A DNA stretch of 64,000 nt from Pseudomonadota bacterium (GTDB lineage Bacteria > Pseudomonadota > Gammaproteobacteria > Acidiferrobacterales > UBA6901): positions 1 to 64,000 of the forward strand of contig JAKASJ010000015.1 in the NCBI GenBank assembly GCA_021819085.1, in the 5' to 3' direction. This document shows positions 11,416-18,954 of the stretch, piece by piece. The notes beneath the pieces were generated by a model. That model saw only the letters and a program-made list of their open reading frames with translations. It did not search any database and had not been told where the DNA came from. The position numbers and the translations under genes were made by a program. Positions within the stretch are counted from its first letter, which is position 1. Each line of letters starts with the position of its first letter.

Positions 11416-12831
11416 TTACAGCGGACGCCATACGAAAAACTCCACCGCCCATGCGGCCAGCGGCAATGCGCCGGCGATCAGCACCATCAAAGCCACGACG
11501 GCCCGCTGTCGCCGTGCCAGACGCCAGGCGAGCACCACACCCCACGCTGTGGCGAGTGAAAGCAGCGCCATCGAAACTGCGCCGATCCAGGGCGGCAACA
11601 TGACATTTCCGGCATCTTGCGAAAAGGCAAGCAAGGCCGAACCCACGAACAGGTTCGTCCCTGCAAAAAGGACAAGAACATCGGCAAGGCGCTGCCAGGG
11701 CAGCCCTGCCGCCGCGCCCGCCAGCCGCATCCACCCGCCGAGCCACGCACCCAGAACCATCGTCTCGGCCACGATATAGGCGATCAACATCCCGCCATCG
11801 AGCCAGGTGAACGCGTGGCCTGCCACAGGAGAGGAGGCAAAGAGCCACCAGTGGTCAGGGTGACTGAGTGGCCAGAGGATCTGGTGCGCGACGAGCCATC
11901 CGGTTGCAGCCCGCTGCATGGTCGAAAACCAGGGGGAAACGCTCCACTGAAAAGCGCCGAGCGCGGCACCGACCATACCGTAGATCAGCAGCCGTGCCAG
12001 CCAGCGGTCCGATGCATCCACTTTCCGCACCGCTTTCTGGGCAGAAGCGCCGAGAATCTCGGCGCTTGGCGCCCGCAGGGTGAGCTGAACAGCTCCCCGC
12101 TCGCCGGCACAGCGCCCGCACATGTGGCAGGCGGAGGCGCTTTCCATGCGCCGGATGTCGATCAGCGGTGCACAGTTCACGGGATGCTGCAGACTCGTCC
12201 GCGACCCGGCCGGCGCCGCGTCCCAGGCGACCCGATCTACCCTGAAATGAACCGGTGCAACCTTCGCCAGGAGCGCGAACACCCCGCAGACCGGGCATAG
12301 GTGCCGACACCAAACCCGTTTTCCGCGTCCGTATAGCAATCCGACGGCAACGGCCGCCACCGTGGAGCCGCCCAAGATCAGCAGTGCAGGGTCAGGGTAC
12401 CGATGCAGGCTGATCATCTGACCGTACAGCGCGATGATCATGAACGTTACGAACGGCCAGCCGGCCCACTTCATCCAGCGTGGGATGCCCAGACCCAGAC
12501 CGCAATGCGAAACCCATTCGCTGAGCGCCCCTTCCGGACAGAGCACCCCGCACCACACACGCCCGAATGCCATGATCGAGACGATGACAAAAGGCCACCA
12601 GATGCCCCAGAACATGAACTGCGCGAAACGCGTGAAATTGCCCAAGATACGAGCGTCATTCGGGGGAAGAGGCAGGAATACCGGAACAACCAGAAGCACT
12701 GCGTAGCCAATCACCATCACCCACTGCGCGAGAACGATCAGGGCCTGATGGTGCCGCATGAAAACCCCGATGCGCGCAAGCCGCTCGCCGCCAAGAGCCG
12801 TCGGCGCGACCTGTTCGGAGGCAACACTCAC
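11416..12831 (-). CDS. NapH/NosR-type membrane polyferredoxin
   Basis: A 4Fe-4S membrane protein, likely relaying electrons between the quinone pool and another redox protein. About residues 20-190 hold several membrane helices with two cysteine motifs in the NapH/NosR/CcoG style: WCGVLCPEGALSEW (near 94-98) and WCRHLCPVCG (near 175). A third cluster, CHMCGRCAGERG, follows, then a C-terminal half with about five more helices. The start is uncertain: I use GTG at 12831, the ATG at 12759 is the conservative alternative, and the frame is open to 13038. No nap or nos genes are adjacent, so partner unknown. Confidence 0.8.
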   Translation of the reverse strand: MSVASEQVAPTALGGERLARIGVFMRHHQALIVLAQWVMVIGYAVLLVVPVFLPLPPNDARILGNFTRFAQFMFWGIWWPFVIVSIMAFGRVWCGVLCPEGALSEWVSHCGLGLGIPRWMKWAGWPFVTFMIIALYGQMISLHRYPDPALLILGGSTVAAVAVGLLYGRGKRVWCRHLCPVCGVFALLAKVAPVHFRVDRVAWDAAPAGSRTSLQHPVNCAPLIDIRRMESASACHMCGRCAGERGAVQLTLRAPSAEILGASAQKAVRKVDASDRWLARLLIYGMVGAALGAFQWSVSPWFSTMQRAATGWLVAHQILWPLSHPDHWWLFASSPVAGHAFTWLDGGMLIAYIVAETMVLGAWLGGWMRLAGAAAGLPWQRLADVLVLFAGTNLFVGSALLAFSQDAGNVMLPPWIGAVSMALLSLATAWGVVLAWRLARRQRAVVALMVLIAGALPLAAWAVEFFVWRPL

Positions 12832-13874
12832 GGGGTCGCCCGCCTGGATGTGGGCCAGCGGAATCTCCCGGTGGCGTACACCCGGTGGCGTATCACGAGC
12901 CGAATGGCCATTTTTCTTGCAGGGCCCCGCGAACCATGGAAAAAGCCGGCAATGCGCTCCTGTCGCAGACACCGTCTTCGGATACTGCGTATGCAGCCCG
13001 GGACTTCGGCAGGCACACCCGGTAGGTACCGATCGCACAGCGGTTTCACGCCGTCCACCAACGACGCACCCCTACGGGAACAGACGCGCCACGCCATGCA
13101 AAAATTCCCGGCACGCGATGATGCAACAGCCGCAAAACGAACGCCGGGGCCCGGCCAGGAAAGACGACAATCGGGGCAGCGCGCGAGGCCGCCTCCGCCG
13201 GGCCTGGCGATACGGACCGCGTGACGGCGTCCTTCAGCATTCGCGTTCGATCTCCGCCCGATGCGGGCGCCCACCCTGGGTAATTGTGTTAATAACAATT
13301 TTAAGACCGGCGGAATGGGCGAACATGCCGGCCGTGCACGATGGAAGCCTGCGAACCGTCATGCACCTTCACCCCGATTCCGCCTCTGGCGATCGCAATG
13401 ACTGGAACGCAGCGCTCGAACATCACACCACCTAAATAAGGGTGGAACCCCGAATTCCGGGGAAAGATGCGACCTGCACGCGCCGCAATGGCCGATCACG
13501 CCTCCCGTTCCCGGGGCTTCGCGCACGATGACGCAGAACGCGCTGCCAGCCTCTTCTTTTGAAATATATACCCGCGAACATCGCGCTGTCGAATATCTGC
13601 TTGTCGCCACGGAAACGCTACCGCTGAAATACACAGATCGCGGGATCGTCTCCCGATGGGTCGAGGTTCCCGGGGAAATTTCCGCCTCCTCGCCGAAGCG
13701 ACGGCGTCAGCGCTGCGCGACGCGTCCGGCCAGATTCCGAGTATTCCGTTCAAACCCGGCTAAAAGCGTCCAGTCCGACGGCAGCGAATCCGGATCGGGC
13801 CGTGTCACTATCCGACAGCGGCCCGCCCTGGGGCTCAAAACTGCGATGGATCCGGGGCATGCCCGACGGCTATA
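12832..13874. other. Long gap between polyferredoxin gene and sulfur operon
   Basis: About 1 kb. Part (to 13038) may be the polyferredoxin N terminus. The rest has open frames on both strands (for example 13528-13875 plus, 115 codons) that look like composition artefacts. A small AT-rich inverted repeat at 13282-13300 (AATTGT, 7 nt, ACAATT) stands out and could be an operator or promoter element for the polyferredoxin gene. Confidence 0.4.
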
Positions 13875-13900
13875 AGGCAGCCGATCCGGATCGGCTGCCT
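13875..13900 (-). terminator. Perfect 26-nt palindrome closing the sulfur operon
   Basis: A perfect palindrome (AGGCAGCCGATC, CG, GATCGGCTGCCT) begins 12 nt after the cytochrome c stop codon. As RNA it would form a 12-bp GC-rich hairpin. On the minus strand it is followed by TTATAG, so the U-tract is weak and an intrinsic terminator is likely rather than certain. Confidence 0.6.
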
Positions 13901-13912
13901 CGAGTTGTCGGA

Positions 13913-14566
13913 TCACGGCTTGGGCGCAACGCCGCCCTTCAGATAGGCCGCCAGATCGGCAATGTTCTGGTTGCTGAGCGGATCCACCAGCGTCGTCGAT
14001 GGCGTGCCGCGCACGCCGCCGAGCAGACTGGCGACCAGCTGTTGCGGCGCAAGGGTGCGCGCCATCGTGAACAGATCAGGTGCGGGGGCAGGTGACCTGG
14101 GATCGGGATAGGCGTGACAGGCCATACACAGGTTCTTGTACAGCGCGCGTCCGGCGTTCAACGCCAGCGGGGTCGCGGGCAGCGGCAGCAGGCCGCGCGT
14201 ATCCATGGGGTAATGCTGCGAGAGGCGATCGATATCAGTCGCGAGTGCGGCGAGATGCCCATGCGCGTACAGAACCTGCAACCGTCGCAACTGCCCCAGC
14301 AGCTGCCGGTCGTTCGCGCGCCGCTGTTCTTCGAAATAGCCACGTGCCAGCAGCGGCAGCACGCCAATCGCACTGCTTATCTTGGCACGCAACCGAACGC
14401 GCTGCGCGGGTGCAAGTCCGGTACCGAGAAGCCGGTGGCTGCGGATGGCCAGGACCGCGAGTTCGACAGCGAAGCGCTGGGTGCGCTCCCCCCCGGCGAT
14501 GGCACTGGAACAGACGGCCGTGGCGACCAGCAGGATCGCCACGGCCACACAGCGACAACGGTTCAA
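13913..14566 (-). CDS. Exported c-type cytochrome
   Basis: A 217-aa exported protein with a signal peptide (about residues 6-24, VAVAILLVATAVCSSAIA), a helical central region and one heme c site, CMACH at 147-151, followed by an ending (NQNIADLAAYL) typical of class I cytochromes. A distal Met ligand may lie in LFTMART. The start is TTG at 14566, 8 nt after the rhodanese stop, or a nearby GTG; neither has a strong ribosome-binding site. As last gene of the sulfur operon it is a likely electron acceptor for sulfur oxidation in the periplasm (inference). Confidence 0.82.
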   Translation of the reverse strand: MNRCRCVAVAILLVATAVCSSAIAGGERTQRFAVELAVLAIRSHRLLGTGLAPAQRVRLRAKISSAIGVLPLLARGYFEEQRRANDRQLLGQLRRLQVLYAHGHLAALATDIDRLSQHYPMDTRGLLPLPATPLALNAGRALYKNLCMACHAYPDPRSPAPAPDLFTMARTLAPQQLVASLLGGVRGTPSTTLVDPLSNQNIADLAAYLKGGVAPKP

Positions 14567-14574
14567 CAGCAGCG

Positions 14575-15498
14575 TCAGTCACTCACCTTCTTCACGACCG
14601 GCAACGACTGATTGCGCGACCACTGAGACATGGAACCCGCGTACATCCGGGCCTGCTTGTTGCCGAGCAGTTCATAGCTTGTAAACCATCCGAGCGCCGC
14701 CCAGTGCCCGGTATTGCAGAACGTGATTTGCTTGCCCTTCGTCGGCACTTTGGCGACCCTGTACAGGGCCCGCAGCTTCTGCGGCGAGCGGAACATACCG
14801 CCGTCGTTACGGGTAATCCAGTTCTCGGGAAGGTTGCGGGCACCCGGAATGGTACCGCTCCGCACATCGACGACGTTGCGGTTGATGCCGAGGTACTGGG
14901 CCGACGGCCGGTTGTCCACCAGCGAAATGCCGCTCTTCATGGCACTTTGCACGTTCTGCTCGGTGGCGAGCAGTTCCGGACGCAGGTGCGCCACGAAAGT
15001 CGTCGCGCTGGGTTTGTTGAACCCGGCCTGGATCGGATGCTTCGCGGCGACATAGGCGGTGTAACCACCGTTCAGGATAGATACGTTGTTGTCACCGAGG
15101 TACTTGAAGGTCCAGAACACACGCGCTGCACCACCCATGTCGGTCGCATTGTTGCCATCCGTATAGATGACCACATGTGCGTCGTTTCCGATTCCCAGTC
15201 CGCCGATCAGCTTCTCCAGTGCCGGCACCGGCGGCACCAGGCCAGGCGCGCCATCGACCTTGATGCGCCAGCCGCCACTCGCATAGTTGCTGTACACCGC
15301 ACACGGAATATGGCCACGCAGATAGGCGGTCAGGTCTCCGCCGCCACCGATCGGGTTTCTAATGTCGAGCAGCACGACTCCCGGCTTGCACGCATGTGCC
15401 GCCACCCAGCCGGCATCCACCAGCGGCGGAGCTGAAGATGAGGCATAGGCAGCCCCGCTGGCCAACAGCGCAATTCCAAACAATAACGGTCTTTTCAT
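14575..15498 (-). CDS. Exported tandem-rhodanese sulfurtransferase
   Basis: A 307-aa periplasmic sulfurtransferase: signal peptide (residues 1-20, cleavage near AYA-SS), an N-terminal inactive rhodanese domain whose loop reads TDGNNATDMG, and a C-terminal domain with active-site Cys261 in FCNTGHWA. The latter follows the usual CxxGxx loop pattern, with GHW as in thiosulfate sulfurtransferases. It starts at the ATG at 15498 behind GGAGA. It probably moves sulfane sulfur from thiosulfate or a persulfide in the periplasm. Only member of the operon with an evident catalytic rhodanese Cys. Confidence 0.9.
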   Translation of the reverse strand: MKRPLLFGIALLASGAAYASSSAPPLVDAGWVAAHACKPGVVLLDIRNPIGGGGDLTAYLRGHIPCAVYSNYASGGWRIKVDGAPGLVPPVPALEKLIGGLGIGNDAHVVIYTDGNNATDMGGAARVFWTFKYLGDNNVSILNGGYTAYVAAKHPIQAGFNKPSATTFVAHLRPELLATEQNVQSAMKSGISLVDNRPSAQYLGINRNVVDVRSGTIPGARNLPENWITRNDGGMFRSPQKLRALYRVAKVPTKGKQITFCNTGHWAALGWFTSYELLGNKQARMYAGSMSQWSRNQSLPVVKKVSD

Positions 15499-15517
15499 CG
15501 CACGTCTCCTCACCTCG

Positions 15518-15703
15518 TTAAAGGGTAACTACAACATCGGACGCCAACAATTCATCCAGCACCTGATTCCACGCATCATCGGACATCGCCGTCCCCGCTA
15601 CATCACATCTATAAACATTGTGAAATGCCTCGAGCTCGGACAGCGCGTCTTCCATCATTTTCCTGTCCGGAAACAGGCCCGTGTTCAGCACCGCGATGTT
15701 CAT
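15518..15703 (-). CDS. Small DsrE/DsrH-like protein (61 aa)
   Basis: A 61-aa cytosolic protein behind AGGGAG. It begins with a Rossmann-like strand (MNIAVLNTGLFPD) and ends DVVVTL. It looks like a very short member of the DsrE/F/H group, with one cysteine (RCD). Its C terminus resembles those of the next two upstream genes (VISL, IISL), suggesting a shared edge strand or duplication. The family assignment is tentative and leans on size, fold pattern and context. Confidence 0.65.
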   Translation of the reverse strand: MNIAVLNTGLFPDRKMMEDALSELEAFHNVYRCDVAGTAMSDDAWNQVLDELLASDVVVTL

Positions 15704-15716
15704 GCTCCCTTCCCTC

Positions 15717-15992
15717 CTACAGGCTGATGACGGCATCGGCCTCGATCATGGCCATGGACAGGCCCGCGGCGCTCAGATGAGGCAGCCCCTGTCCTTCGAC
15801 CGTGGTCTCCGGCTGGATGTCCGAAAGCTCGAGAAGCTCTGCCTGGCGTGCGTTATCCGGAGTCTCGGCCACCGGACCGGTCATGAAAACCAGCCGTACC
15901 CGGTGCCCGAAGATGGTCAACCCGGCCGCTACACGCATGGCCTCAGTGTGGTCCTCACGCCCCAGCAACAGAATGGATTTGTGCCCTTTCAT
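15717..15992 (-). CDS. Small DsrE/DsrF-like protein (91 aa)
   Basis: A 91-aa cytosolic protein with alternating strand and helix typical of DsrE-like folds: KSILLLGREDHTEAMRVAAGLTIFGHRVRLVFMTG, then a variable middle and a final AMIEADAVISL. It lacks a cysteine, so it is more likely a structural subunit than the sulfur-carrying one. It follows the 97-aa paralogue by 9 nt. Likely assembles with its neighbours as TusBCD/DsrEFH subunits do (inference). Confidence 0.65.
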   Translation of the reverse strand: MKGHKSILLLGREDHTEAMRVAAGLTIFGHRVRLVFMTGPVAETPDNARQAELLELSDIQPETTVEGQGLPHLSAAGLSMAMIEADAVISL

Positions 15993-16001
15993 TTCCGTCC
16001 C

Positions 16002-16295
16002 CTACAGACTGATTATCTTCGCGGCTTCAGCCGCCAGTGCGCTGTTTCCGGTCTGGCTTCCGAGCTCCACCGGGCACTGCGCATGGCCCATGTGGCGCAC
16101 CCAGGAATATTCGCAGGCCACGGCTTTGGATGCGCAGGCCAGCAGGTCCACCATGCCGCGGTCGGCCAAAGTGCGCACACCTGCATTGGTGAAAAAGCAC
16201 GACCAGGTTGCACCCCGTCGCCGGCATGCGCGCATCAGCGCCGCCAGCGTCTGGGCCGAATCAGGCCTCGAAACGAGAAACATCAGATCGGTCAC
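16002..16295 (-). CDS. Small DsrE-like protein with cysteines (97 aa)
   Basis: A 97-aa cytosolic protein with a DsrE-like pattern: MFLVSRPDSAQTLAALMRACRRRGATWSCFFTNAGVRTL, and a middle segment rich in cysteine (LLACASKAVACEYSW, then QCPVELG) where DsrE carries its active Cys. It ends AKIISL. It overlaps the upstream rhodanese-like gene by 4 nt. Of the three small DsrE-like proteins it is the best candidate to carry persulfide sulfur. Function inferred from fold and context. Confidence 0.7.
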   Translation of the reverse strand: MTDLMFLVSRPDSAQTLAALMRACRRRGATWSCFFTNAGVRTLADRGMVDLLACASKAVACEYSWVRHMGHAQCPVELGSQTGNSALAAEAAKIISL

Positions 16296-17263
16296 GCGCG
16301 TCGCCTCCCCAGGTAATAGCCGGTAACAGCGGCAAGCACCAGCCCCGCGAACACCGACGTGATGGACTTGTCGGAATCGGGTCTGCCTGCATCCGTCACC
16401 GGCGTGAATGCAGCAGCCGCTCGCGGCCGCTCGCGATAGGTTTCGGCATCTACCGGCAGCCCGGTATGGTATGCCCAGTCCTCCCAGCCGCCGGGATAGA
16501 CCCTGGCATCGAAGCCCGCACCGGCGCGCAGCAGCGTGAAATAGGCGATCGAGTCGTAAGCATTGTTCGCGTACACCACAGCCGAAGTCACCAGCGGAAG
16601 CTCAACGTCGTGCTGCGCCACGTCGAGTCGCAGCGCCGCCATTGGCAGCGGCTGCGCCCCGGGCAAGTGCCCGCCACGCAGCGCGCGGATGCGCCGGCCC
16701 CAATAGGATGCCCGGCTGCGTCCGTCGAGCAGATAGGGCGGGCGCGGCGACTGCAGCGCCCGTGCCAGCTCTTCGCGCAGCACGATCAACCCGGCTCGCG
16801 GCCGACCCTCGTACACCGGGTTGCGGAACATCCCGCGCGGCGTGCCCGGTGCCGAGGGACTTCGGGCAAGCAACGGTGTGAGCGGCGCCGTGAGCACTGC
16901 AACCCGGGACTGTCCAGCCAGATACAGCAGGCCCGCCACGAAATCGCGCCGCACCGGATCGTCGCCCGCCACCAGAACAGTCTCCCGGCCAGAGAGGCCA
17001 GCCGCCCCCAGCACCCAGACGATGTCGCGGAAGCTGGCGAGCCGATCATGCGGTCCCAGAAATTCCCGCGGCGGCAGGCAGCGGGCCCCGGGCAGCGAGC
17101 GTGCAATGCAGTCCGCACGCGGCCTGGTATCGACTACCACCGCATTGTGCACGCGCGGATCCCCGGGCCGGGATAAATAGAAAAAGTTGCGCGTGCGCGG
17201 TGTCGCTATCGCGGTGCCACTGACCAGCAGCAGGGTCAGGGCAAACACGGGCGATCGCAGCAT
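16292..17263 (-). CDS. Membrane-anchored rhodanese-fold protein lacking catalytic Cys
   Basis: A 323-aa exported protein: signal peptide (1-20), two rhodanese-like domains (about 35-135 and 165-275), then a C-terminal membrane span (about 300-318) ending in GRRRA, so it is periplasmic and tethered. The positions where the active-site Cys should sit read VLVAGDDPVRRD and VVYANNAYDSIAYF, with no Cys in either domain. It is therefore probably a binding or scaffold protein rather than a sulfurtransferase. Two other Cys (residues 52 and 62) lie in the first domain. Confidence 0.8.
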   Translation of the reverse strand: MLRSPVFALTLLLVSGTAIATPRTRNFFYLSRPGDPRVHNAVVVDTRPRADCIARSLPGARCLPPREFLGPHDRLASFRDIVWVLGAAGLSGRETVLVAGDDPVRRDFVAGLLYLAGQSRVAVLTAPLTPLLARSPSAPGTPRGMFRNPVYEGRPRAGLIVLREELARALQSPRPPYLLDGRSRASYWGRRIRALRGGHLPGAQPLPMAALRLDVAQHDVELPLVTSAVVYANNAYDSIAYFTLLRAGAGFDARVYPGGWEDWAYHTGLPVDAETYRERPRAAAAFTPVTDAGRPDSDKSITSVFAGLVLAAVTGYYLGRRRA

Positions 17264-17269
17264 GGCAGC

Positions 17270-17545
17270 TCAGCAGCCACCGATTCGGACCGGCGCCGCC
17301 GATGCGCTGCCGGCAGCCGGCGCCTTGGGCGGGTGTTGCAGGTAGTAGCCGACCAGGTCAGTCATCGATACCGTGCCATAGGTGCCACCCAGGTTGATGT
17401 CAGGAAACGATCCCATGGGTTGCGCTGTCTGGGCGCGCGCCAGCACCTGCGGCGATACCGCGGCATACCGGAACATCACAATCAGCCCGGCCAGCGTCAC
17501 CGCCAGGGAAATAACACAGTACAGCAGGATCTGTCTTGTGTTCAT
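17270..17545 (-). CDS. Single-span membrane protein with C-terminal GGC (91 aa)
   Basis: A 91-aa protein behind GGGGGT: one N-terminal membrane helix (residues 6-26, LLYCVISLAVTLAGLIVMF), a periplasmic segment containing GSFPDINLGGTYGTVSMTDLVGYYLQHPP, an Ala/Pro-rich linker, and a terminal VRIGGC. The C-terminal cysteine on a flexible tail recalls the swinging-arm cysteine of DsrC-type carriers, though there is no sequence homology. Not a family I recognise. It sits inside the sulfur operon, 6 nt from the rhodanese-like gene. Confidence 0.75.
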   Translation of the reverse strand: MNTRQILLYCVISLAVTLAGLIVMFRYAAVSPQVLARAQTAQPMGSFPDINLGGTYGTVSMTDLVGYYLQHPPKAPAAGSASAAPVRIGGC

Positions 17546-17556
17546 CGTGACCCCCG

Positions 17557-17649
17557 TCAGAAGACATCCTTCGTCAGCGCGACATACAGGATATAGAACA
17601 TGACCACGAACATGATGATCTGTAGCCAGGTTTGTAGGTCCAGATGCAT
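17557..17649 (-). CDS. 30-aa single-span membrane microprotein
   Basis: Too short for usual gene callers but well supported: ATG at 17649 follows a near-perfect AGGAGG (5 nt spacing) and the frame encodes MHLDLQTWLQ, then a hydrophobic helix (IIMFVVMFYILYVAL), then TKDVF before TGA. It lies between two other small membrane genes with tight spacing. It resembles the microproteins that stabilise membrane complexes (CydX or KdpF type), but with no homology to them. A small subunit of the YeeE-containing membrane complex is the simplest guess. Confidence 0.75.
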   Translation of the reverse strand: MHLDLQTWLQIIMFVVMFYILYVALTKDVF

Positions 17650-17675
17650 GATTGCCTCCTGAGGTGCGGATTCGG

Positions 17676-17915
17676 TCAGTCGACGCCGGCAACTGCACCG
17701 GGGCCGGCGGAGCCCTTGTAGTTGCGTACCAGCGTGTTCACGTTGAGTGGCTTGCCGTCGACCGGATTGATCACCGGCGGCGTGAAGTACGGCACGCCGT
17801 CCCGTGTAGCACGCAGACTGGCGGGTGGTTTTGCGAACAGATAGACAAACGAACCCACGGTGGTCGCAGCAGCGACCAGCGCGAGGATCATCATCTGTAT
17901 CTGGGCTTTGGGCAT
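17676..17915 (-). CDS. Single-span membrane protein (79 aa)
   Basis: A 79-aa protein: N-terminal membrane helix (about residues 6-29, IQMMILALVAAATTVGSFVYLFA) and a periplasmic tail with a Pro-rich stretch (YFTPPVINPVDGKPLN) and NTLVRNYKG. Two ATGs are adjacent; the second (17915) has the better spacing from TAGGAGG. No cysteine. Family not recognised. Situated directly after the tusA-like gene, so probably part of the same membrane assembly. Confidence 0.72.
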   Translation of the reverse strand: MPKAQIQMMILALVAAATTVGSFVYLFAKPPASLRATRDGVPYFTPPVINPVDGKPLNVNTLVRNYKGSAGPGAVAGVD

Positions 17916-17924
17916 CATGGCCTC

Positions 17925-18230
17925 CTAGTTCTTGCGCACAAACACGCGCCAGTAGCGTTCCGCCTTGAGCGTGCCCAAATGGGAGCCGTTGAGTTCCGGC
18001 ATCATCGGCGGAATAGCCTCCATGGAAGTCGGATTGTCCACCATGACCTCGATGACCGCCCCCGGGGCCGCCTTGCTGAGCGCCTTCTTGGTCATGAGCT
18101 GCGGCCTCGGGCAGGAGTCGCCCAAGACATCAACCACCTGGCTCACCGTGTAGGTCTGATTACCGAGCGTAATCGTAGCGGTTGCCTGTGTACTCGGTTC
18201 CTCGCTTTTTTTGCTGCCGAACAGGCCCAT
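17925..18230 (-). CDS. TusA/SirA-family sulfur carrier
   Basis: A 101-aa cytosolic sulfur carrier. After a 20-residue polar N-terminal tail it has the TusA fold with DSCPRPQLMTKKAL, where Cys40 in the CPxP motif is the persulfide site, and a typical final VFVRKN strand. It lies 3 nt from the YeeE-type permease. TusA-like partners of YeeE (YeeD in E. coli) accept sulfur from imported thiosulfate. The same role is likely here, with delivery to the DsrE-like proteins. Confidence 0.93.
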   Translation of the reverse strand: MGLFGSKKSEEPSTQATATITLGNQTYTVSQVVDVLGDSCPRPQLMTKKALSKAAPGAVIEVMVDNPTSMEAIPPMMPELNGSHLGTLKAERYWRVFVRKN

Positions 18231-18233
18231 GGA

Positions 18234-18950
18234 TCATGCCTCCTCTTGGTAAGAACCGCTCGCGCCCGCACCACCGGCCATGACCGCGCCGATTGCCGGC
18301 TCCGGCATGGCAGCGTCCACTTGCGGCGAGGACTTCGCGGCTTCAGGTTGAACTTGCCCCCGCGCGGTCTGTATCGCACGCTCCTTGCGCAGAATCAGGC
18401 GATACAGTCCGAACAGTGCGGCGAACTGGATCAGGCCGAATACGATCGCCGGAATCCCGGTCTTCTGTTGCAGCGTCAACGCATCGGCAAAACCGAACTG
18501 CAGTGCTGCCAGGTTCGGCTGACCGGTCATGGTCGCCGGGGCCGGAGGCCAGTACGTGAACGACCACAACAACGAGGACACGAACAGTCCGATGATCAGA
18601 AACAGCAGCGCCCACAGCGCCCCGATATTGCCCTCACCGGTCTTCACCCAGGACGAGACTGTGCAGGCACCAGCCAGCACCATGCCGATGCCGAACAGAA
18701 AAAGTCCGATGAACTGATTGATCCCGACGTCGAAGCGCATGGGATTGCCGTTGCCGACGCTGATGAAGCCCGTGAACCCGAGCGTGAGGATCATCATGGC
18801 CACCAGCAGCGCCTTGGTATTGCGATAGTTCTTGAACAGCATGGCATCGCGCAACGCCGAAGTGTTGCACCAGCGAGAGCGCTGTACCAGCAGACCCACA
18901 GTGCTGCCGAATATGAACGCCGCGACGCATTGGCCCGTCACCGTAATCAT
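18234..18950 (-). CDS. YeeE/YedE-family sulfur transporter, larger half
   Basis: A 238-aa membrane protein with about five helices and the YeeE/YedE signatures, including the N-terminal RSRWCNTSALRD (Cys28) and GACTVSSW (Cys96). These correspond to cysteines that line the thiosulfate path in TsuA/YeeE. A long Ala/Pro-rich cytosolic tail (about 200-238) is unusual. With the next gene upstream it makes up a split YeeE, as in many sulfur bacteria. Start ATG at 18950, 4 nt after the partner gene. Confidence 0.9.
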   Translation of the reverse strand: MITVTGQCVAAFIFGSTVGLLVQRSRWCNTSALRDAMLFKNYRNTKALLVAMMILTLGFTGFISVGNGNPMRFDVGINQFIGLFLFGIGMVLAGACTVSSWVKTGEGNIGALWALLFLIIGLFVSSLLWSFTYWPPAPATMTGQPNLAALQFGFADALTLQQKTGIPAIVFGLIQFAALFGLYRLILRKERAIQTARGQVQPEAAKSSPQVDAAMPEPAIGAVMAGGAGASGSYQEEA

Positions 18951-18954
18951 ATGC

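Noticed and set aside
13528..13875. 115-codon plus-strand frame in the gap before the sulfur operon
   Set aside because: No ribosome-binding site of note, Arg/Ser-rich translation without secondary-structure pattern, and it ends in the operon's terminator-like palindrome.
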